A stretch of DNA of 64,000 bases from Clitopilus passeckerianus (GCA_944990035.1 CALYLX010000157.1:620001-684000); one strand, 5' to 3'. Positions 12,010 through 25,400 are shown, counted from the stretch's first letter. Program-made: numbers and translations. Notes: generated by a model not told the origin, from the sequence alone.

Positions 12010-12290
12010 AGGTTTTACATCCAAGAATTATACTCCTCCAATAATCAATATTCACAATACGTAAAGTATGTATTTTGTCAACAGATTAAGGTTAAGGATT
12101 CTTTACCCCTTAATGTTCTTCCCTGGCCCGAGGCGGAAAGCCCCCACTGCATACACTCGCTCGAAGGAAAGCGGGAAAGAGGGCCTGGGTGGCGAAGAAG
12201 TGTGACTGTAAGATGGGAGCACCTTGGTCGGGTGGAGGTAGTACCAGTAAGCAAGTTCGTGTCCTGCATGACAGAGGGTTAGCAAGGCAA
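12010..12290 (-). pseudogene. STE24 fragment with 3' flank (truncated copy)
   Basis: On the minus strand, after an acceptor-like ...catgcag, the sequence reads HELAYWYYLHPTKVL. This matches the catalytic exon of the STE24 gene at 14.9-16.7 kb (AHELGHWYYLHPTKML). The zinc motif HELGH is HELAY here, so the second histidine is lost. After about 170 bp the copy jumps to sequence matching the 3' flank of the intact gene (the block around 'tacgtattgtgaatattgattattgg'). It is a duplicate with a large internal deletion and no function is expected. Confidence 0.85.
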
Positions 12291-13896
12291 ACATTAATAG
12301 AAGTAGACTCGCTTCCCGGCGATCCGCAACGACTCTAGCACGGGCGTAAAGACAGCTGCACAGGGGGATGCCGCCAGGGATTCAAGCCCACAAAGGCTTT
12401 AGGACCCAGAGATGACACGGCCCACTAGACGGGGTAGGGTGTTGATGGCCGTGCATATAAACCTTCAAGAGGACTGAGATGTGCAAGATCAGTGAGTGTT
12501 CCATCCAGCACGTAAGGAAGGCCTTACTTCGTCTCATACATTGATGAAATGTTTGAAGGGAGCAAGCTCAACGCGACTGACTATCCGGCGGCCATTCAGC
12601 CGTCATGGATGGTGGATCTGGCACAACTACGCTAGAATGACAGTCAACTATGACAGAAATTGTTAGTAACGAAGAAAGGAGGAAGGAGCAGCGAGTATGC
12701 TCACTATTATGAGTGGCAACATGCGTTGACGAGGCGCCTAATCGACATACGCGATGTCGGCGCAGGCGTTGGAGGCCTTCAGGAAGAGGGAGCAAGAGAG
12801 AACAGTGGTTAAAGTGGGGAAGATATTTTTGAGAAAGGCCACAGAGGTTGAGTCGGAAGAGAGGTACGTATCCCTGGAGGGGTAGGGGTAGGGATCAAAG
12901 GTGGGGGTGGGTGGTTCTTACTGTTCTTTCGCCTGACGTTTATAAAGAGAACTGTCAAGCTTTAATTATGTAAACAGCTGGAAATGGCATTTATTTGATC
13001 GCTGTAGGCAACGACGACCAAGATGCGATGGACAATAATGAATGATCGTCTGATGCCCGACAAGGAAGGGATTGGATCGTTGTGGGCGTCGACGAGCACA
13101 GCGTGGCTCACGTCGGAACACAGATCAGAGGCGTCGCCGAATGGGGCATGATGTACAAGGGAAGGATAGCATGCTGCCGAACGTGACATAGAACGACCCA
13201 ACAGGATAGTAGAGTTCGACGTAGCAGGCAGCGAGCAACATTGGGTTGGGAGCGCGTCTGATTCGGCAGCGAGTACGATTGATTCGGCAGCGAGCACGAT
13301 TGATTGAGTATCAAGGAGTGCCTGGTTTGCAGCCGGAATGAACCAATTTCCAAGAGAACCGAAGCCTTATGAAGACAACGAGCTCGTCGTACCCAACAGC
13401 GAGCCCAGCAGACTCGGCATCGACAAGGACATACATGTGGGACGGCTGACAACCCACGAACGAAATGCATCGTACAAAGAACAGAGAAAATATGAGGGGG
13501 TCGTTATTTCTAGGCGAGCTCATCGTGTCTGACAGTGAGAATGACCAGTTCGGCATCGAGGCGACATGTTTGGACAGTCTACAACGAAGGACATGGCTTG
13601 AACGAGCCCATCGTGTCCAATAATGAGCACGAAGATAGAGACGATGAGCACGAAGAGAGCAACAAACGAACGGCTTGGGTTTGGGTTGAATCAACCCTGT
13701 GTTTGAGCCGCATGATCGTGAGAACGTTTAACTTAAACCGGACCACAGCCTTCAATGTGGGCGCAGACTGTCTCTGCCTTATTTATATAAACCGCCATGG
13801 TCTTGCCATGGTCTCCTCACCGCCGCTCTGTATTACCTCAAATTGAGCCTCACAAATCAGCTCAGAAATTCCTGCTTTCCGTGATCGAAATTCACC
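12291..13896. other. Gene-free stretch
   Basis: No recognisable protein in any frame; the ORFs present have biased, low-information translations. There is a short direct repeat, 'attcggcagcgag(t/c)acgattg' twice at about 13260-13305. Confidence 0.5.
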
Positions 13897-14592
13897 ATGG
13901 CCCTCCAGGGATCGTTGCATGCTCTCCGAAAATACATCTCCTTGGTCGTTGGTGCTGTGCTCTCTTGCTCTCTCTACCAGGAAGTGCGAGAAGCCTCCAC
14001 CGACAACGCATGCATCAAACCATTGGTTAAGCGTCTCACAGAGCAACGCAAGCTGACACTCGTCATAGTGAGCCTCTCGCCCTTTTCTATCCTCACTGCC
14101 AATGCTCACCCCACATCCGTTGCCGTAGCTAACTGCTATTCTGGCGTGAGTAGCATTGTTCTTCCCATTTGGGTAGAACTATATGCCGACCTACGCCAGA
14201 TATAACGTGCATGATGGCCGAGTGAAGGGCACTCGAATTATGGTAGCGTTGATCCTGTTCACGCTGAACATTTCATCGATGTACGATGGAGTGAGCAACA
14301 AAACCTGCAAGGTAGGACAATCCCTCAGCTATACTCAGAATGCTCACTGATACGACGCGTCTTCCCATTAAAGACTTGTATCACCACACTTGGCCCCATC
14401 ACGTTCACAATCATCAACTCCCTGCCGCCTATGGTTGCCCGCGTCGTCCTCTGGATCGAAGTCATTCGTGGGTTTGAGTCCAAGGTGGCGGGTGCTGGCG
14501 TAGCAATCCTTATCTCGATACCTGGGGTTGTTGCAAATCACTGGGAACGTCGTGGCGAAGTGGCCACCCTCAAATCCTGCGAACGCAGGTGA
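13897..14592 (+). CDS. Family M small membrane protein, copy 2
   Basis: Four exons fit GT..AG rules and keep one frame: 13897-14067 (171 nt), 14129-14145 (17 nt), 14200-14311 (112 nt) and 14374-14592 (219 nt). The product is ~172 residues. Features shared with the other copies: KPLVKRLTEQRKLTLVI at the end of exon 1, micro-exon LTAILA, ILFTLNISSMYDGVSNKTCK ending exon 3, and LGPITFTIINSLP plus RGFESKVAGAGVAILISIPG in exon 4. Three to four hydrophobic segments suggest an integral membrane protein. No known family was recognised. It is convergent with STE24 and has no L gene beside it. Confidence 0.82.
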
Positions 14593-14891
14593 TATTGCGG
14601 TTCATGTTAGCGTCTAGGCTGATGATGTTTAAGAGGGCGTGTAGGCCGCCAAACATATACCCTGTGTATATTGTACTATTTCACGGAAGCAAATCTGAAT
14701 ATTATTCCAAAATCAATGTGAGCTGGGGTGAGGATGGAGAGCTCCCCTTGCACATAGCAGAACGGGATACTTGAGACCAGCGAACTGGTGATTTTATATA
14801 ACGATTACAACCCGCCAATAATTAATATTCAACCTTCAATACATAGATTATGTATTCTACACATCAACGTCAAGGGTACGAGCCCAGTCTT

Positions 14892-16679
14892 TTACTCCTT
14901 CTTCGCCTCCTTGACATTGAAAGCCTCGAGTGCCTTCAGTCGCTCAGTAAGCGTGGGATGAGAGTGGTGGTAGGCAGAGTATCTATCGGAAGAAACGAGC
15001 GAATCAGTAACGCGTCCAAGTCAGCAGCAAGACGTAAGGGAAACATACAGCCAATCAACCCAAACAGTAGACAAGTTCTTCGCATGGAGGGTAATGAGGG
15101 CACGTCCAAGCCGGTCGCCCATATCCTTCATCGCAGGCTCGTTCAACTGCTGTTGGAGCTCGCATGCGAACTGGTCGGCTTGCCATTCGAAGTGGCGGCT
15201 GACAGCGTTCATGCAGATGCCGACGACGGCTTCGAGGGGGGTGAGGATCATCTATACCGATGGCTTCCAGTCAACACAGGGATAGGAATGAATGTGGGGA
15301 GGAGACTTACTTGGAACATGAGGAAGGCAACGATGGTGGGTGGCTGAGCGGCCACGGCCTTGGCGAAGTCGAACGACCTCAAGAGGGGAGGGGCGTGGAG
15401 GAAAGCGGGGAAGAGGGCCAAGATGGTGAAGAGGTGGAACTGCGAGATGGCGAGCATCTTGGTCGGGTGGAGGTAGTACCAGTGGCCAAGTTCGTGGGCT
15501 ATGGCATAGAAGGTCAGCAAATGATTTGTAAATGTGGCCAAGTTCGCTTACCAAGGACAGCCTCGACTTCCTCAGGCTTGCTTTGTTGGATGAGTGTGTC
15601 GAAGATGACGATGTGCTTGCTCTACATCACGGAATTGTTAGCACGAGAGAGATAAACGATGAAAATGTTAAAATACCCAGGGAAGGCCAAAGAAGTAGGC
15701 ATTGCTGTGAGAGCTGCGCTTGGAACCGTCGATCTCGTAGAGGTGCTTCAACGGGAAGTGGAGCTTGGAAGCCAAGGCCTCGATCCTGGTGCGGAGGTCA
15801 CCAGGTGCCAGGGGAGAGAGCTTGTTGAAGAGAGGTTGAATGACAGTGGGGTAGACGATAACCATGATGAGCTGGAACGCAAGCCTATTATGAGAGTCAA
15901 TTAGGCAGTCAAGATTGAACAAGCAGGGATACGTACATGAACGCCATGAGCCAGGGAACAAATCGGTCGCCGGCCCATTTGAAGATGTAGAGGAATGCAG
16001 CCAAGAAGGGAGCACCGAAGGCGAATGCAAGAGCCCAACCCTTAATCATGTCTGTGATGAACAGCTTGGGGGTGGTCTTGTTGAAACCGTGTTTCTCCTC
16101 GAGAACGAAGGTCTGATAGATAGTGAAGGGCATTGTAGGGAGCGACGACAGGAAGAAGAGAACGAATACGAATCCAATAGATTGGAGAATCTTGTTTCAC
16201 AAGAATCAGCGTCTATTTCATGGTAGCAAACAGCACCGAGGTCGACATACCTCGTATTCAGGACCGTATCCAGCACGTTTAAGAAGACAGCCGGAGGCTT
16301 CCCAGGACCAGGCGTAGAAGCCGTAGTGGAGCATGAGAGAGTCCACAGTTTGCTTGTAGAGCCCCGAAATCAAAGCAAACTTCGCCTTGTCGCGGCCATA
16401 ATCTTGGGATTTTTGGAAGACTTCAGGGGTGAAGTGAGCAGCAAGTGCTGGGGGAGGTTCGGTCTTCGAGTAGAGGGGATACTGGCGGAGCCTGAGGAGA
16501 GAAATTCTTAATGGAACTCCGGGTATAAAGGCAAGAACTAGGACTCACAGTAGGTAAGACTCAAAAAGCGTCACTGTCCAAGAAAAAGCTTGAACATAGC
16601 CCTTCCAATTGATAGGGTCAACGCTAACAAAAGCGAGCTGCCTCTGTAGCTTGCCTAGCTGCGTATGCAGAAGATCCAT
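14892..16679 (-). CDS. STE24: CAAX prenyl protease STE24 (zinc metalloprotease)
   Basis: STE24 is an ER/nuclear-envelope multi-pass metalloprotease that removes the C-terminal tripeptide of prenylated CAAX proteins; in fungi it also processes mating pheromone. ATG is at 16679 (MDLLHTQLGKLQRQLAFV). About eight exons encode RLRQYPLYSKTEPPPALAAH, FKWAGDRFVPWLMAFM-type membrane segments, and PLAPGDLRTRIEALA. The catalytic HELGH lies in AHELGHWYYLHPTKML, formed across a spliced Ala codon, and the third zinc ligand is the Glu in SRHFEWQADQFACEL. The C terminus is KALEAFNVKEAKKE. It appears intact. A truncated copy lies at 12.0-12.3 kb. Confidence 0.93.
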
Positions 16680-16859
16680 TTTATCCGCAATTCAAAGTAA
16701 GTCGTCGTCTGCGATGATGGCAGACACGAAGAGGAGTCTACAACTCACACAAAGTCGCGTACGTGGCACCCGTGTCAAACGTGTTCAATGACAGCTACAC
16801 AGCCACTCCAAGATTTTGGTACACTCCACGAAAGTGCAAGATCTCGAGCCTTTCACTTG

Positions 16860-17628
16860 AATTATTGTGAAGCTACGTTTGGGATCTGAAGCACCTGAGT
16901 GCTCAGATCAAATTGAGAAAGGAGTTACGACTATGCATCGATTTCCGCGGTATCCAACTCTGGGACCTACAAGAACCATACCGGACAGAATTGATCCCCT
17001 TTCAAGAGGGGCGATGTTCTTTCCTGCCAACTCCGACAACTGCTGCGATGGCCTCCACCCTGTTCAAGTTTGAACCATCCTTCCTGTCCTCTGGGCTCCA
17101 AGTCTGCATTTTCGGGCGACCAGTGTTTTAAGGCCCAACAAGTGCCAGTTCTACAGTAAACGCTGCCGTTCCCCGTAGGACATCGAAGAAGGAGGAGAAT
17201 ACTCCTATGAGTGTACCAGTGACCGATACACTAGCGACTTTGCTCAAATCCTCAACAAGCCGGACATACCTCATGCCGATACCTGCGCGGAACCAACCTC
17301 CTACATTGCGGACTTCCCACACCTAGCCTGTGCTAACGGTCTCATGATACACTGGATATCCGGATTCACCAAAAGCCCCACGGATGTCAACTCTATCAGC
17401 GCCCGTTTTTCTCGACTCCTTGATTCTACGAAAGACCTCACGTTTGACGCCAAGGATTTTGGAGTGTTGACATTCCCAGCTGCATTCCGGTTGGTCTCGA
17501 ACGAATACCTCATTGACGAGTTGTTCGGGGTACGGGACTCCTACCCCCCTCGTGTGAGAAGACGCCTTCTGTCTCCGAAGGATCCGATACTCCTCGCGGG
17601 CTTACTCACGCCGTACGCCATTGACTGA
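16860..17628 (+). pseudogene. Probable Gypsy-type reverse transcriptase remnant
   Basis: One frame contains RKELRLCIDFRGIQLWD, resembling the conserved WRxCxDYRxLN region of Gypsy (Ty3) reverse transcriptases. A later frame has SVLRPNKCQFYSKRC (compare LxPxKCxFxxxxVxFLG) and then SYIADFPHLA (compare YxxFIPxxA). Frames are interrupted by stops (for example TAG at about 17190), and the YxDD box is not visible. I infer a heavily decayed retroelement fragment; no LTRs were found around it. A distant unknown gene cannot be excluded. Confidence 0.45.
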
Positions 17629-18581
17629 GGCCTGACGCCTTCTGGGAGTGTGTTGTCCGCATTTCCAGCCGAGGGTCTAAGGATTCCTTGGTACACATAT
17701 GAGACGGACCAGGAGTTCGAGTTGGTTGCGATTACGAACTGTTTGCAACTCGCAGCACATGTTAATCGGTGTCATAGGAAGGGAAGGGATTGTGGATGCG
17801 TTGAAGGCATTGCGAGAGAGTGGTGCATTTAAATGGGAGCCAGGAAGGAATCTGTAGAGGGTAAGCACTCTTCCCATTCCGCGCTGAAAATCTGGTTGAC
17901 GAAACTGACGGATGATGGGCGGATTACTTACGCTACTTCGGAGGTTGTAGAAAGCGTATTCAAGAGACTTTGCAGACAGCGGAGGCTTGGGGGATTCTGT
18001 TTTCCAACTGAGACTTATTAACCCATCTGGCGGCACAGCCCAGCCGTAACCAACCTTTCATTTTCGAGTGTTTACTCGATTTTCCGTTTATGTTGGGAAT
18101 CTATGAATGAGCGCAGGTTACCTAAGAAGAGGTGTTGCAAACGAAAGAGTGGCCCGTAACGGGTTAAGCCCCTACGAGCGACGATATCATGGAATGAGGG
18201 CCTCAAACTCTCACGCAGCATCAACGTTCAACAGTCACCGGTTATTTAACCGTAGATATAACCAATAACTGGTTATCGTGACTAGTTATAACTAGTCATT
18301 CACCGGACCAACACTACCTCCGAAACCAACGTGAAGGTTTCGTCCGTGTCCCCGTCGTGTACAGTAATATAAACTATAGCCAGACACGAGACCTGCTCGG
18401 AACCCACGAGTGCCTCCCATAAAGCCATGCGGAAGTCAAGTTGATCTCCTGGTTCGGGCCAGTATTCAGAATCTGCCACTGATAGCAATCAACCAGAGTT
18501 TGAAATTGAAATTGAAGTTGTGCTCAGTAGTCGCATGTGACCACCATCCGACTCTCTTGCTAACTCTCACCATCGCTAAGC
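17629..18581. other. Intergenic, with a perfect 18-bp palindrome
   Basis: No gene was recognised. GACTAGTTATAACTAGTC at 18280-18297 is a perfect palindrome inside an A/T-rich run of repeated 'ggtta' and 'aactgg' motifs, about 280 bp upstream of the F-box gene start. It could be a regulatory site; this is inference. Confidence 0.4.
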
Positions 18582-19847
18582 ATGAAAGCACCGCACCGTA
18601 TTCCAGCAGAAATTCAATATCGAATCCTTGACCAACTCACCGATGACCCATCTGCTCTCCTACGAAGCTCTCTCGTCTCCCAGAGATGGCTCGATCAATC
18701 CCGACGGGTTTACTGGTCCATTCATCCGCTTCGTTTCGGCACTCAGCGTTCCACGCTTGCAAACGACTTCATCTTTGACCTACTTGCCAGAGACGCTTGC
18801 ACGTTTCTCCCCTATGTCCAAAGCATTGAACTTCAAGGACACCACCGTAATGGACTCACAGCCGATCGAATACATAGCTTCGTTTCTTGTGTTGCATCCT
18901 CGGTCACATCATCCACACTCTCCCTGATCCTTGAGGATCTCCTACCCGAAACCATTGATATTTTGATGACTTTCAAGGTTTTACGATCGCTCACTTGCAA
19001 GAGCCTCAAATTCATGGGTGTTGACCTCTTCTGCAGGTTCTTCTCGACCTTCCATAAATTGCAGACATGCGACTTCGGAGCCTACACCCACGATAAAATC
19101 GATCACGACCATAAAGAACCACTGATTGAACCGGGCTTCAACTCTCTCGAATCCTTTTCCACCACAATTTACAGAAGTACCAGACTCGTGATTCCGGCCA
19201 TCGTGCAGAGCCAATGCAAGCTTCAAAAGCTATCGCTCAGCTGGATGGCTTATTCCGGTTACGACCTGGTCTCTGACCTCCTCTCCCTAGCCGGCGAACA
19301 TTTAAGAGAGCTGAGCTTGAGAATCGCACACTTTGCTTCTCTCAAGTCGAACGGCGAAACGGGGCCGGTACGTGATACCAGTACTATCTCTTTATAACAG
19401 GTAGTTGTAACATCTTCTACAGGGGCACAACTGGGCCTTCCTCTCACCTTGTCGTCCAATACGAGCTTGCAGATGTTAGAGATTAGTGAGATCAGTATCG
19501 AGCCAGATCAGTCCTACCCAACTTCATGGCTTAGAACCCTTCTCGGGTCCATCGCATCGCCATTGCTGCGGCGGCTACGCCTCAAATTCTCCGCAAACGA
19601 TTACGACGCGACGGAATATTATCTGGATAATTTCGATTGGGGAGTAATCGAGAAGGCCATTCCAACAGACACAGGTTTTGTCTTCCGAGGGATTATACAG
19701 CTAGTTATTGAGCAGCCGGAATGGCAGTTGTTAGACGAGCAGAAGTTGATTAAAGACTTCAGGTCGCGTCTGCCCGAGTTCGATCGAGCAGGTAGATTGG
19801 AAGTGGAAATCATCGCTAATCCGTTAGCACATCAAGGCGGTCTCTGA
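18582..19847 (+). CDS. F-box-like protein, two exons
   Basis: The start MKAPHRIPAEIQYRILDQL opens an F-box-like motif (IPAEIQYRILDQLTDDPSA followed by LVSQRWLDQSRR). Hydrophobic, leucine-rich segments follow (LRSLTCKSLKFMGVDLF, LQKLSLSWMAYSGYDLV, LRELSLRIAHF). Exon 1 ends near the donor gtacgtgat at about 19369. Exon 2 starts near 19424 and runs to the stop at 19847 (EIIANPLAHQGGL). The obvious acceptor (ttctacag) leaves exon 2 one base out of the frame that stays open, so the exact junction, or a one-base indel, is unresolved. The likely role is an SCF ubiquitin ligase receptor, by family analogy only. Confidence 0.7.
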
Positions 19848-20437
19848 TAAAAAGTTTAATATAGGACTATTCATGAACATGCTTGTTCGGAGCCTACGCC
19901 TCCTTGAGTGAGTCTGGGGAACCATTTGACCTGAAGGCAAACCGCGTTGTGGATCGCTGACTTGGAAAATTCGACACGACTGTCGCAACGTGCTAGAACG
20001 GGGCAGAGACAGCCACACTTTCTTCAGCAACCACTTTGGCCCCAAAGGGCACGGCGTTGAAGGTTGAGTCCTGGCTACCATTAGAAATAAATACACTCCA
20101 CTGAGTCTAAATCCTGACTCTGCTTCATAGCCCGACTATGAGGATGACTAGAGGTATTTTCTTTTTGAACGGATACGAAGTATAAGGAAGACCTTGAAGG
20201 GAAATGGCCGTATCAACAACAATACTCCATCCCCGCAAGAAACCCCCTCAAACTGAGACTCGAGAACCCAACAGAAGTTAACAAGCGCCAAGCCCGACCA
20301 AAGTTCCGCGCTCTTGCTACTCCCCAGATTCAAATCGCTTACGTGCATTCCATACCCCACCTTCTACCATGATTTAACCCAAGTTCCATTATATCAAACG
20401 CACCATCCAATAATATACAGTACCCCACTCCTAACTC

Positions 20438-22453
20438 CTATCCAGCCCCCCTCCTACGCGCCTCCTCATACCGCCTAACATCCTCCCGTCCCCCCTCAAC
20501 ATCAACCCACCCCAACACAGGCACAGCAGCCCAGATCATACCCACAAGGAAGAAGAAGGCATAGCGGATGTTACCCGTCGTGTCGGCTATGAGGCCGACT
20601 ATGAGGGGGCCGAGGAATGAACTGGACTGTGTTCATTAATTAGCATTTCTCTCCTTCTGTTTTAGAGAGGAAAAGTGAAGATAGTGAAAAGCCGTACCTT
20701 ATCAGTAATCGAAAACAACCCAAACCACCTCGCCTCCTCCCCCCTCGGTATCAACTCCGCATAGAACGCCCTCGCGTACCCCTGAAACGCGCCGTACACG
20801 CTTCCGAAAACCACTGCGAGGAGATACATTTCTGAGGGGGTGGTGAGGCCGCCAAAGCTTGGTCTCATGTTCTCAACTTGAACTCCAGTGGCGTCAGGAC
20901 GGAAGAGGGGGAGGAATCCGAGACAGCCGTAGGCGGGTATGATTGAGACGGCGACGACGAGGATGAGGAGGACCTTTAGATTACTCCATCCCCTCCACCG
21001 CTGTATCCTGGGCCACACCATCGCCCCCACTATCCCACTCATCGGTGTCAGGATTCCAATGAGTATGAGCTGGGAAGGAGTCATATGGAGGGTGGTTTTA
21101 CCGAATAAGAGGGCGGTGGATGTGATGGTGGTAAAACCGTCGGAGAGGAGGAACCATGCGGCGAGGTACTTGAATGTGTTGCGGAGCTTGAGGATTTCGG
21201 TCGGGCGAAGCATGGTGCCTAGACGTTTCCATGCTTTGAGAATTTCGTGGGTTAGATTCCATGGCTTCTCCAGTCCAACCCCGAACTCTTCTCCCTCTCC
21301 CTCCCCCACTTCCTCCCTCCCAGCACCCCCACCCTCGGTGCTAGGTATCCAAACCGCAGCAGGTATCGTCCACACCGCCCACCAAATCCCACTAATCCCA
21401 ATCGCGAGTCGTAGCGCAAAGGTGGAGCCGTGGAGGAGTGTGACAGGGATGAGAGCGACGATGAGGAGGAAGATTCCGGCAAAGTAGCCTGCTGCTATGC
21501 CTTGGGAGGAGATGGCGGATGTGCGGGTTGAGAGGGTTTTGTTGTATTGTGTGAGGAGGGTGAGGAGGGCGGAGGATTGGTCTTGGGAAGGTGGTGAAGG
21601 ATGGGATGGGGAAGGGGGTAGGAGAGGGGAGGAAGGGTTGTCGGTATCGGATTCCGTGCTTCCCCTCACTTCATCCTCTTCCCTCTCAAGATGACTCCCC
21701 TCAGCCCCACCGCTCTGCTTAACCACCTCAATCTCCTCCAAAATCGCCCTTACCTCCGGACTCTCCTTCGCCAATCCAGGTAGGTACGCATTCATCGCAA
21801 CGACGGAGGCTCCGAACCCGACATTCGCCAGGATGCTTAGTGGGGCGCAGAGAACCCAGAGTGGGGAAGAGGAGGGGAGGAGGAGGAAGAGCGTTGCGGA
21901 GAGGGAGCCGAGGAAGGCGAATGTTAGGAGGAGGCGTTTGCGGTGGGGTGCTGTTTGGGTAGGGTGGTTAGGAGTGAGAATGAAAGAAGGAAGGGAGACG
22001 TACGATGGTCTGCTATTCCGCCCATTGAGATTACGGTCAGAGCTTGGAGGGCTACGGAGATGGAGTAGACGTAGAGACTGGAAGAAAGTGTTAGATGATG
22101 CATATAGTCACAGTTGTCGACAGGACTGACCTGAAACTAGCAGTATCGATCCACCCCCATCCCAATTTAACGACACATCTCCCAGTTGATATCGTTGGAC
22201 TCGTCGAGTTAGAGATGGGAACCTTGGGCGAACACGGCTCTATCTTGTCAGGCCATAGGTATCCATTATCACGCGCGAATTGTTCGAGGCATATAGGGAG
22301 GAAGAGAGTTAGGGAGACTATGACGAATACTTCGCTGAAAAAGGTACGGTTAGTTGGTGTTGAGTTTGACGAGATGAGAGAGGTTTACCTAGCGAAGGCG
22401 TAGCTTAGCCATCCTCGGAGTTTTCGCTTGTATTGTTGGGTGGCTGCTACCAT
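20438..22453 (-). CDS. ATG22: ATG22-like vacuolar amino acid effluxer (autophagy-related)
   Basis: Atg22 proteins are MFS-like vacuolar membrane transporters that export amino acids released after autophagic breakdown. The start at 22453 gives MVAATQQYKRKLRGWLSYAF. Exon 2 has the family-typical FVIVSLTLFLPICLEQFARD and later WIDTASF. Further exons encode SISVALQALTVISMGGIADH-type and GIAAGYFAGIFLLIVALIPV membrane segments, then LAAWFLLSDGFTTITSTALL and YARAFYAELIPRGEEARWFG. The final exon reads SSSFLGPLIVGLIADTTGN and ends at 20438. A long acidic cytoplasmic loop sits in the middle. It looks intact. Decayed pieces of its 5' end lie at 4.6-5.0 and 28.1-28.3 kb. Confidence 0.92.
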
Positions 22454-25400
22454 CGGATGACGTAGTAGAAGTCCTCAAGACATGCAACCCAACGACAACG
22501 AGGGAAGGAAGAGAGCAAGCTCGAGCACAGCCACTTGACCTTTCCCTTTGTCGATCAACTAAGGTAAGGTAGACCTCATACAAGGGAATTCCGTGCACGT
22601 GATTAAAAAGCGTTACTTCGGGCTGTTCAATGGTAGAAATTCTATTGAGTCGTCAGATCGGCAGGGAAAATTAAAAACGAAAGCTATTTTAAAGAAAACA
22701 GCATTTTCCTCAAGACAGATTTTACGATTATAATAAATACAGAAATTGAAGACTCAGGGAGGTTATCAGTTCCAGCTCGCCGTTATCTACGTGGCACAGC
22801 CACCGGATTCAGCAGAAGAATAATTGGTTTCCTTGTTGCTCTCGAGGCTCAGAACAGGGACTCTTGTGTCTCGAACCAGCCTGAATGAGTCTAGATAGCA
22901 TGTAGTCCATTCAAATAATTTTATATCTCATTATTGGAACCCAAAACCTTTCGATACTGTCGAGATCCCAAGAGATCAGAGGATTTCCGGTGAATAGCCC
23001 CCCCGAGATCCCCCCTAACGGGGTCTATAAATTTTAAACTCACTGAGGACTAGATCTCATACCCAAGGAAAATATTATTACCTCACAGTGTAGCCTTCAA
23101 CTGTGGAAAACCTCGCTCTTTCGTCTGTCACATGACCATATGTCACGAAGTGTCACGCCACGTGAGGTTGTCGGGTTTGTCTGAGGTCTACCTAAGTTGG
23201 GACTGGGCAATTCCGCATATGGGTGTGATACACTTAGTAAGCGTACAGCCACCAAAAGATTGTCCAGGACACTTTTGTGAACGTCCACAAGTATAAACCG
23301 GTCATTTGAACTATACAATGATAGATGTAACAATATAGATTGATAATATACGCTATAACTCAGCCAGAAGATCATGGGACGTTAACAAACAGGGAAACAA
23401 CCTGGGTTTGCACCAAAAACCGTGTTTTCACACGCCTATCTAACCGCTGGTCCCACTCGCGATGGGCCAAAAACCTCTATCTTGTGGTGCACATTCCCAA
23501 TCATACACTCATTTTTGCGTCCCACTCTGGCGGAGAGATTTCGTTCCTAATCATAGTAGATGATTTCTATCCTGGTACATTTGCTCTCCATGGCTTTAGT
23601 CGTGCAATCAAGCCAGGATCTCGTATTCAGAAGCAGTTATAAATATTCTATCAGGATAAGTTTCTTTATTAGCCGCTTTAGCGCAACTCTCTCTGCGAAC
23701 ACATGTTGTGAAAATGACTTTGTGGCTCGAAAAGTGCACCGGACACTTTTTCTATCGCTGATAGGCTGAACAAACATGAGTAAACAGCACGCCGCGTTGG
23801 CGGGGATTGCCCACTCCCACTACCTTACCCACGTGCCAGTCACGGAGTATCAAATACTGCCCAGTGGGGTGATTATTAGAGAAGTTCCAGCAGTTCACAT
23901 CGAAATGTTTTGATCGCTCAGATTCACTCGGATTTCGCTCGAAATGACCCACGATTGGAGCAAATTTGTGGGGTCATCACCTAAAGCGAGAAAGTGCTTT
24001 GAACATGCCGACCACTGCGATACGGCCTTGAGCGTTGAACAGCGACATACATCGCTCGCCGATCATGTCTGCCATGACTAGCAACGCATAGTACGCCAGC
24101 CAGAATGGCAGAGCGCGGAGGTCAAGGAGACATTTGAATGGTACAATTTCTTGTGTGCCTCTGTTGATTTGCTTCGAACTCCCATTTTAGGACGGTCAAG
24201 CGTGGTGCAGGCCGCTCAAATTCGAGAGGATACCCCCCGGTAGAAACAAATTGATATGGGCTGCTGAACTTCTCTATTGTATATCACCAAGCACGACCTT
24301 AGAACAAGATCAGTCACATGGAGCTATTTGTGAAGTTTTCTAGCAGTGTTTTCTCGGCCATGAGGCTGCGAAGACCGGGGTTCTCTTGCTTCAATCATGA
24401 TACCAAGTACTCCATTTGGTGTGACACATGATAGGGCTAGCTAAAAAAAAACAGAACTGAGCAATCAAGAGGTTTGTCTGCGACTTGCGAGCCTGATTGT
24501 GGTTTGGGGATCGTTGGCGATGATTATAGAAAAATTTTCAGAGAGGAGACTCATCTATTGAGTCCGCTCAAGGCCATTGAAAGCCTGCGAGATCTATGCG
24601 GAGACATCCAATCGAGAGCTTCTACCACTATTCTAGACTGACAGCTATCTTCATATCTCTAGACGTTTTCAAAATTCCAGCGTATTAGGTGGCTCCTTCT
24701 AAACACTGTAAGTTACTCCTCAAAAGCCCCAAATCGCGGTCAGGTGATGAAACTCTGACTTGCTTTTGGTGCTCGACCTGAAGCTGAGGCGAAATGGAAT
24801 CGGATTTGCTCCATCAAGGTGGTGACTGAGAGCCTAGAGGAGGAGCAGGACGGCCTGTTATGGTAGCATATTAATGCCCTCACGCCTCCTGGCATCATGT
24901 ATCCAAAAATCACGAACGTCTAAGATACATCTGTTCTGGATCATTCCCAGTGAAGACTCCATATCCGGAAATCGCGTCAATTCGCCTGGAATTGTCCGGA
25001 TCGTCTCCCATCGTTAGAGAATCGACTGAATTCTGCGCGTCGGAGATTTAGAAGCTAGTTCTTCAACCGGTTCAGTTTATCTATCTAGCCATATTCTGAC
25101 GACATGTTGGATATGAAGCCGTTCCATAGCGCGGCATCTTCCGGATACAGTCAACTTGAAATCAAGAGGCAGACTACTTTCGCTGTTCTCTCTCTTCCCT
25201 ACCTCCACCCTCCTCCACCTTACTGCATTCGTACGCCAACAGAATTCCTCCTGCTCACCTCATCTCATGAGACATGCACCGTGTAGAAGATCTTCAATCA
25301 TATAAACTGAGCACCACGGCTCTTTGGGAATTCCTTTATGACTGATCCACGTCGTGTGAGCAGCACAGGCCGGCGCCGCATATAGTCACTCGTTCACCGG

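Noticed and set aside
13783..14109. 108-codon minus-strand ORF
   Set aside because: It is antisense to exons 1-2 of M copy 2, whose splice structure is supported by four paralogues.
23990..24150. Hydrophobic coding-like stretch on the minus strand
   Set aside because: No start, no splice-supported neighbouring exons and no paralogue in the window; kept only as a remark.
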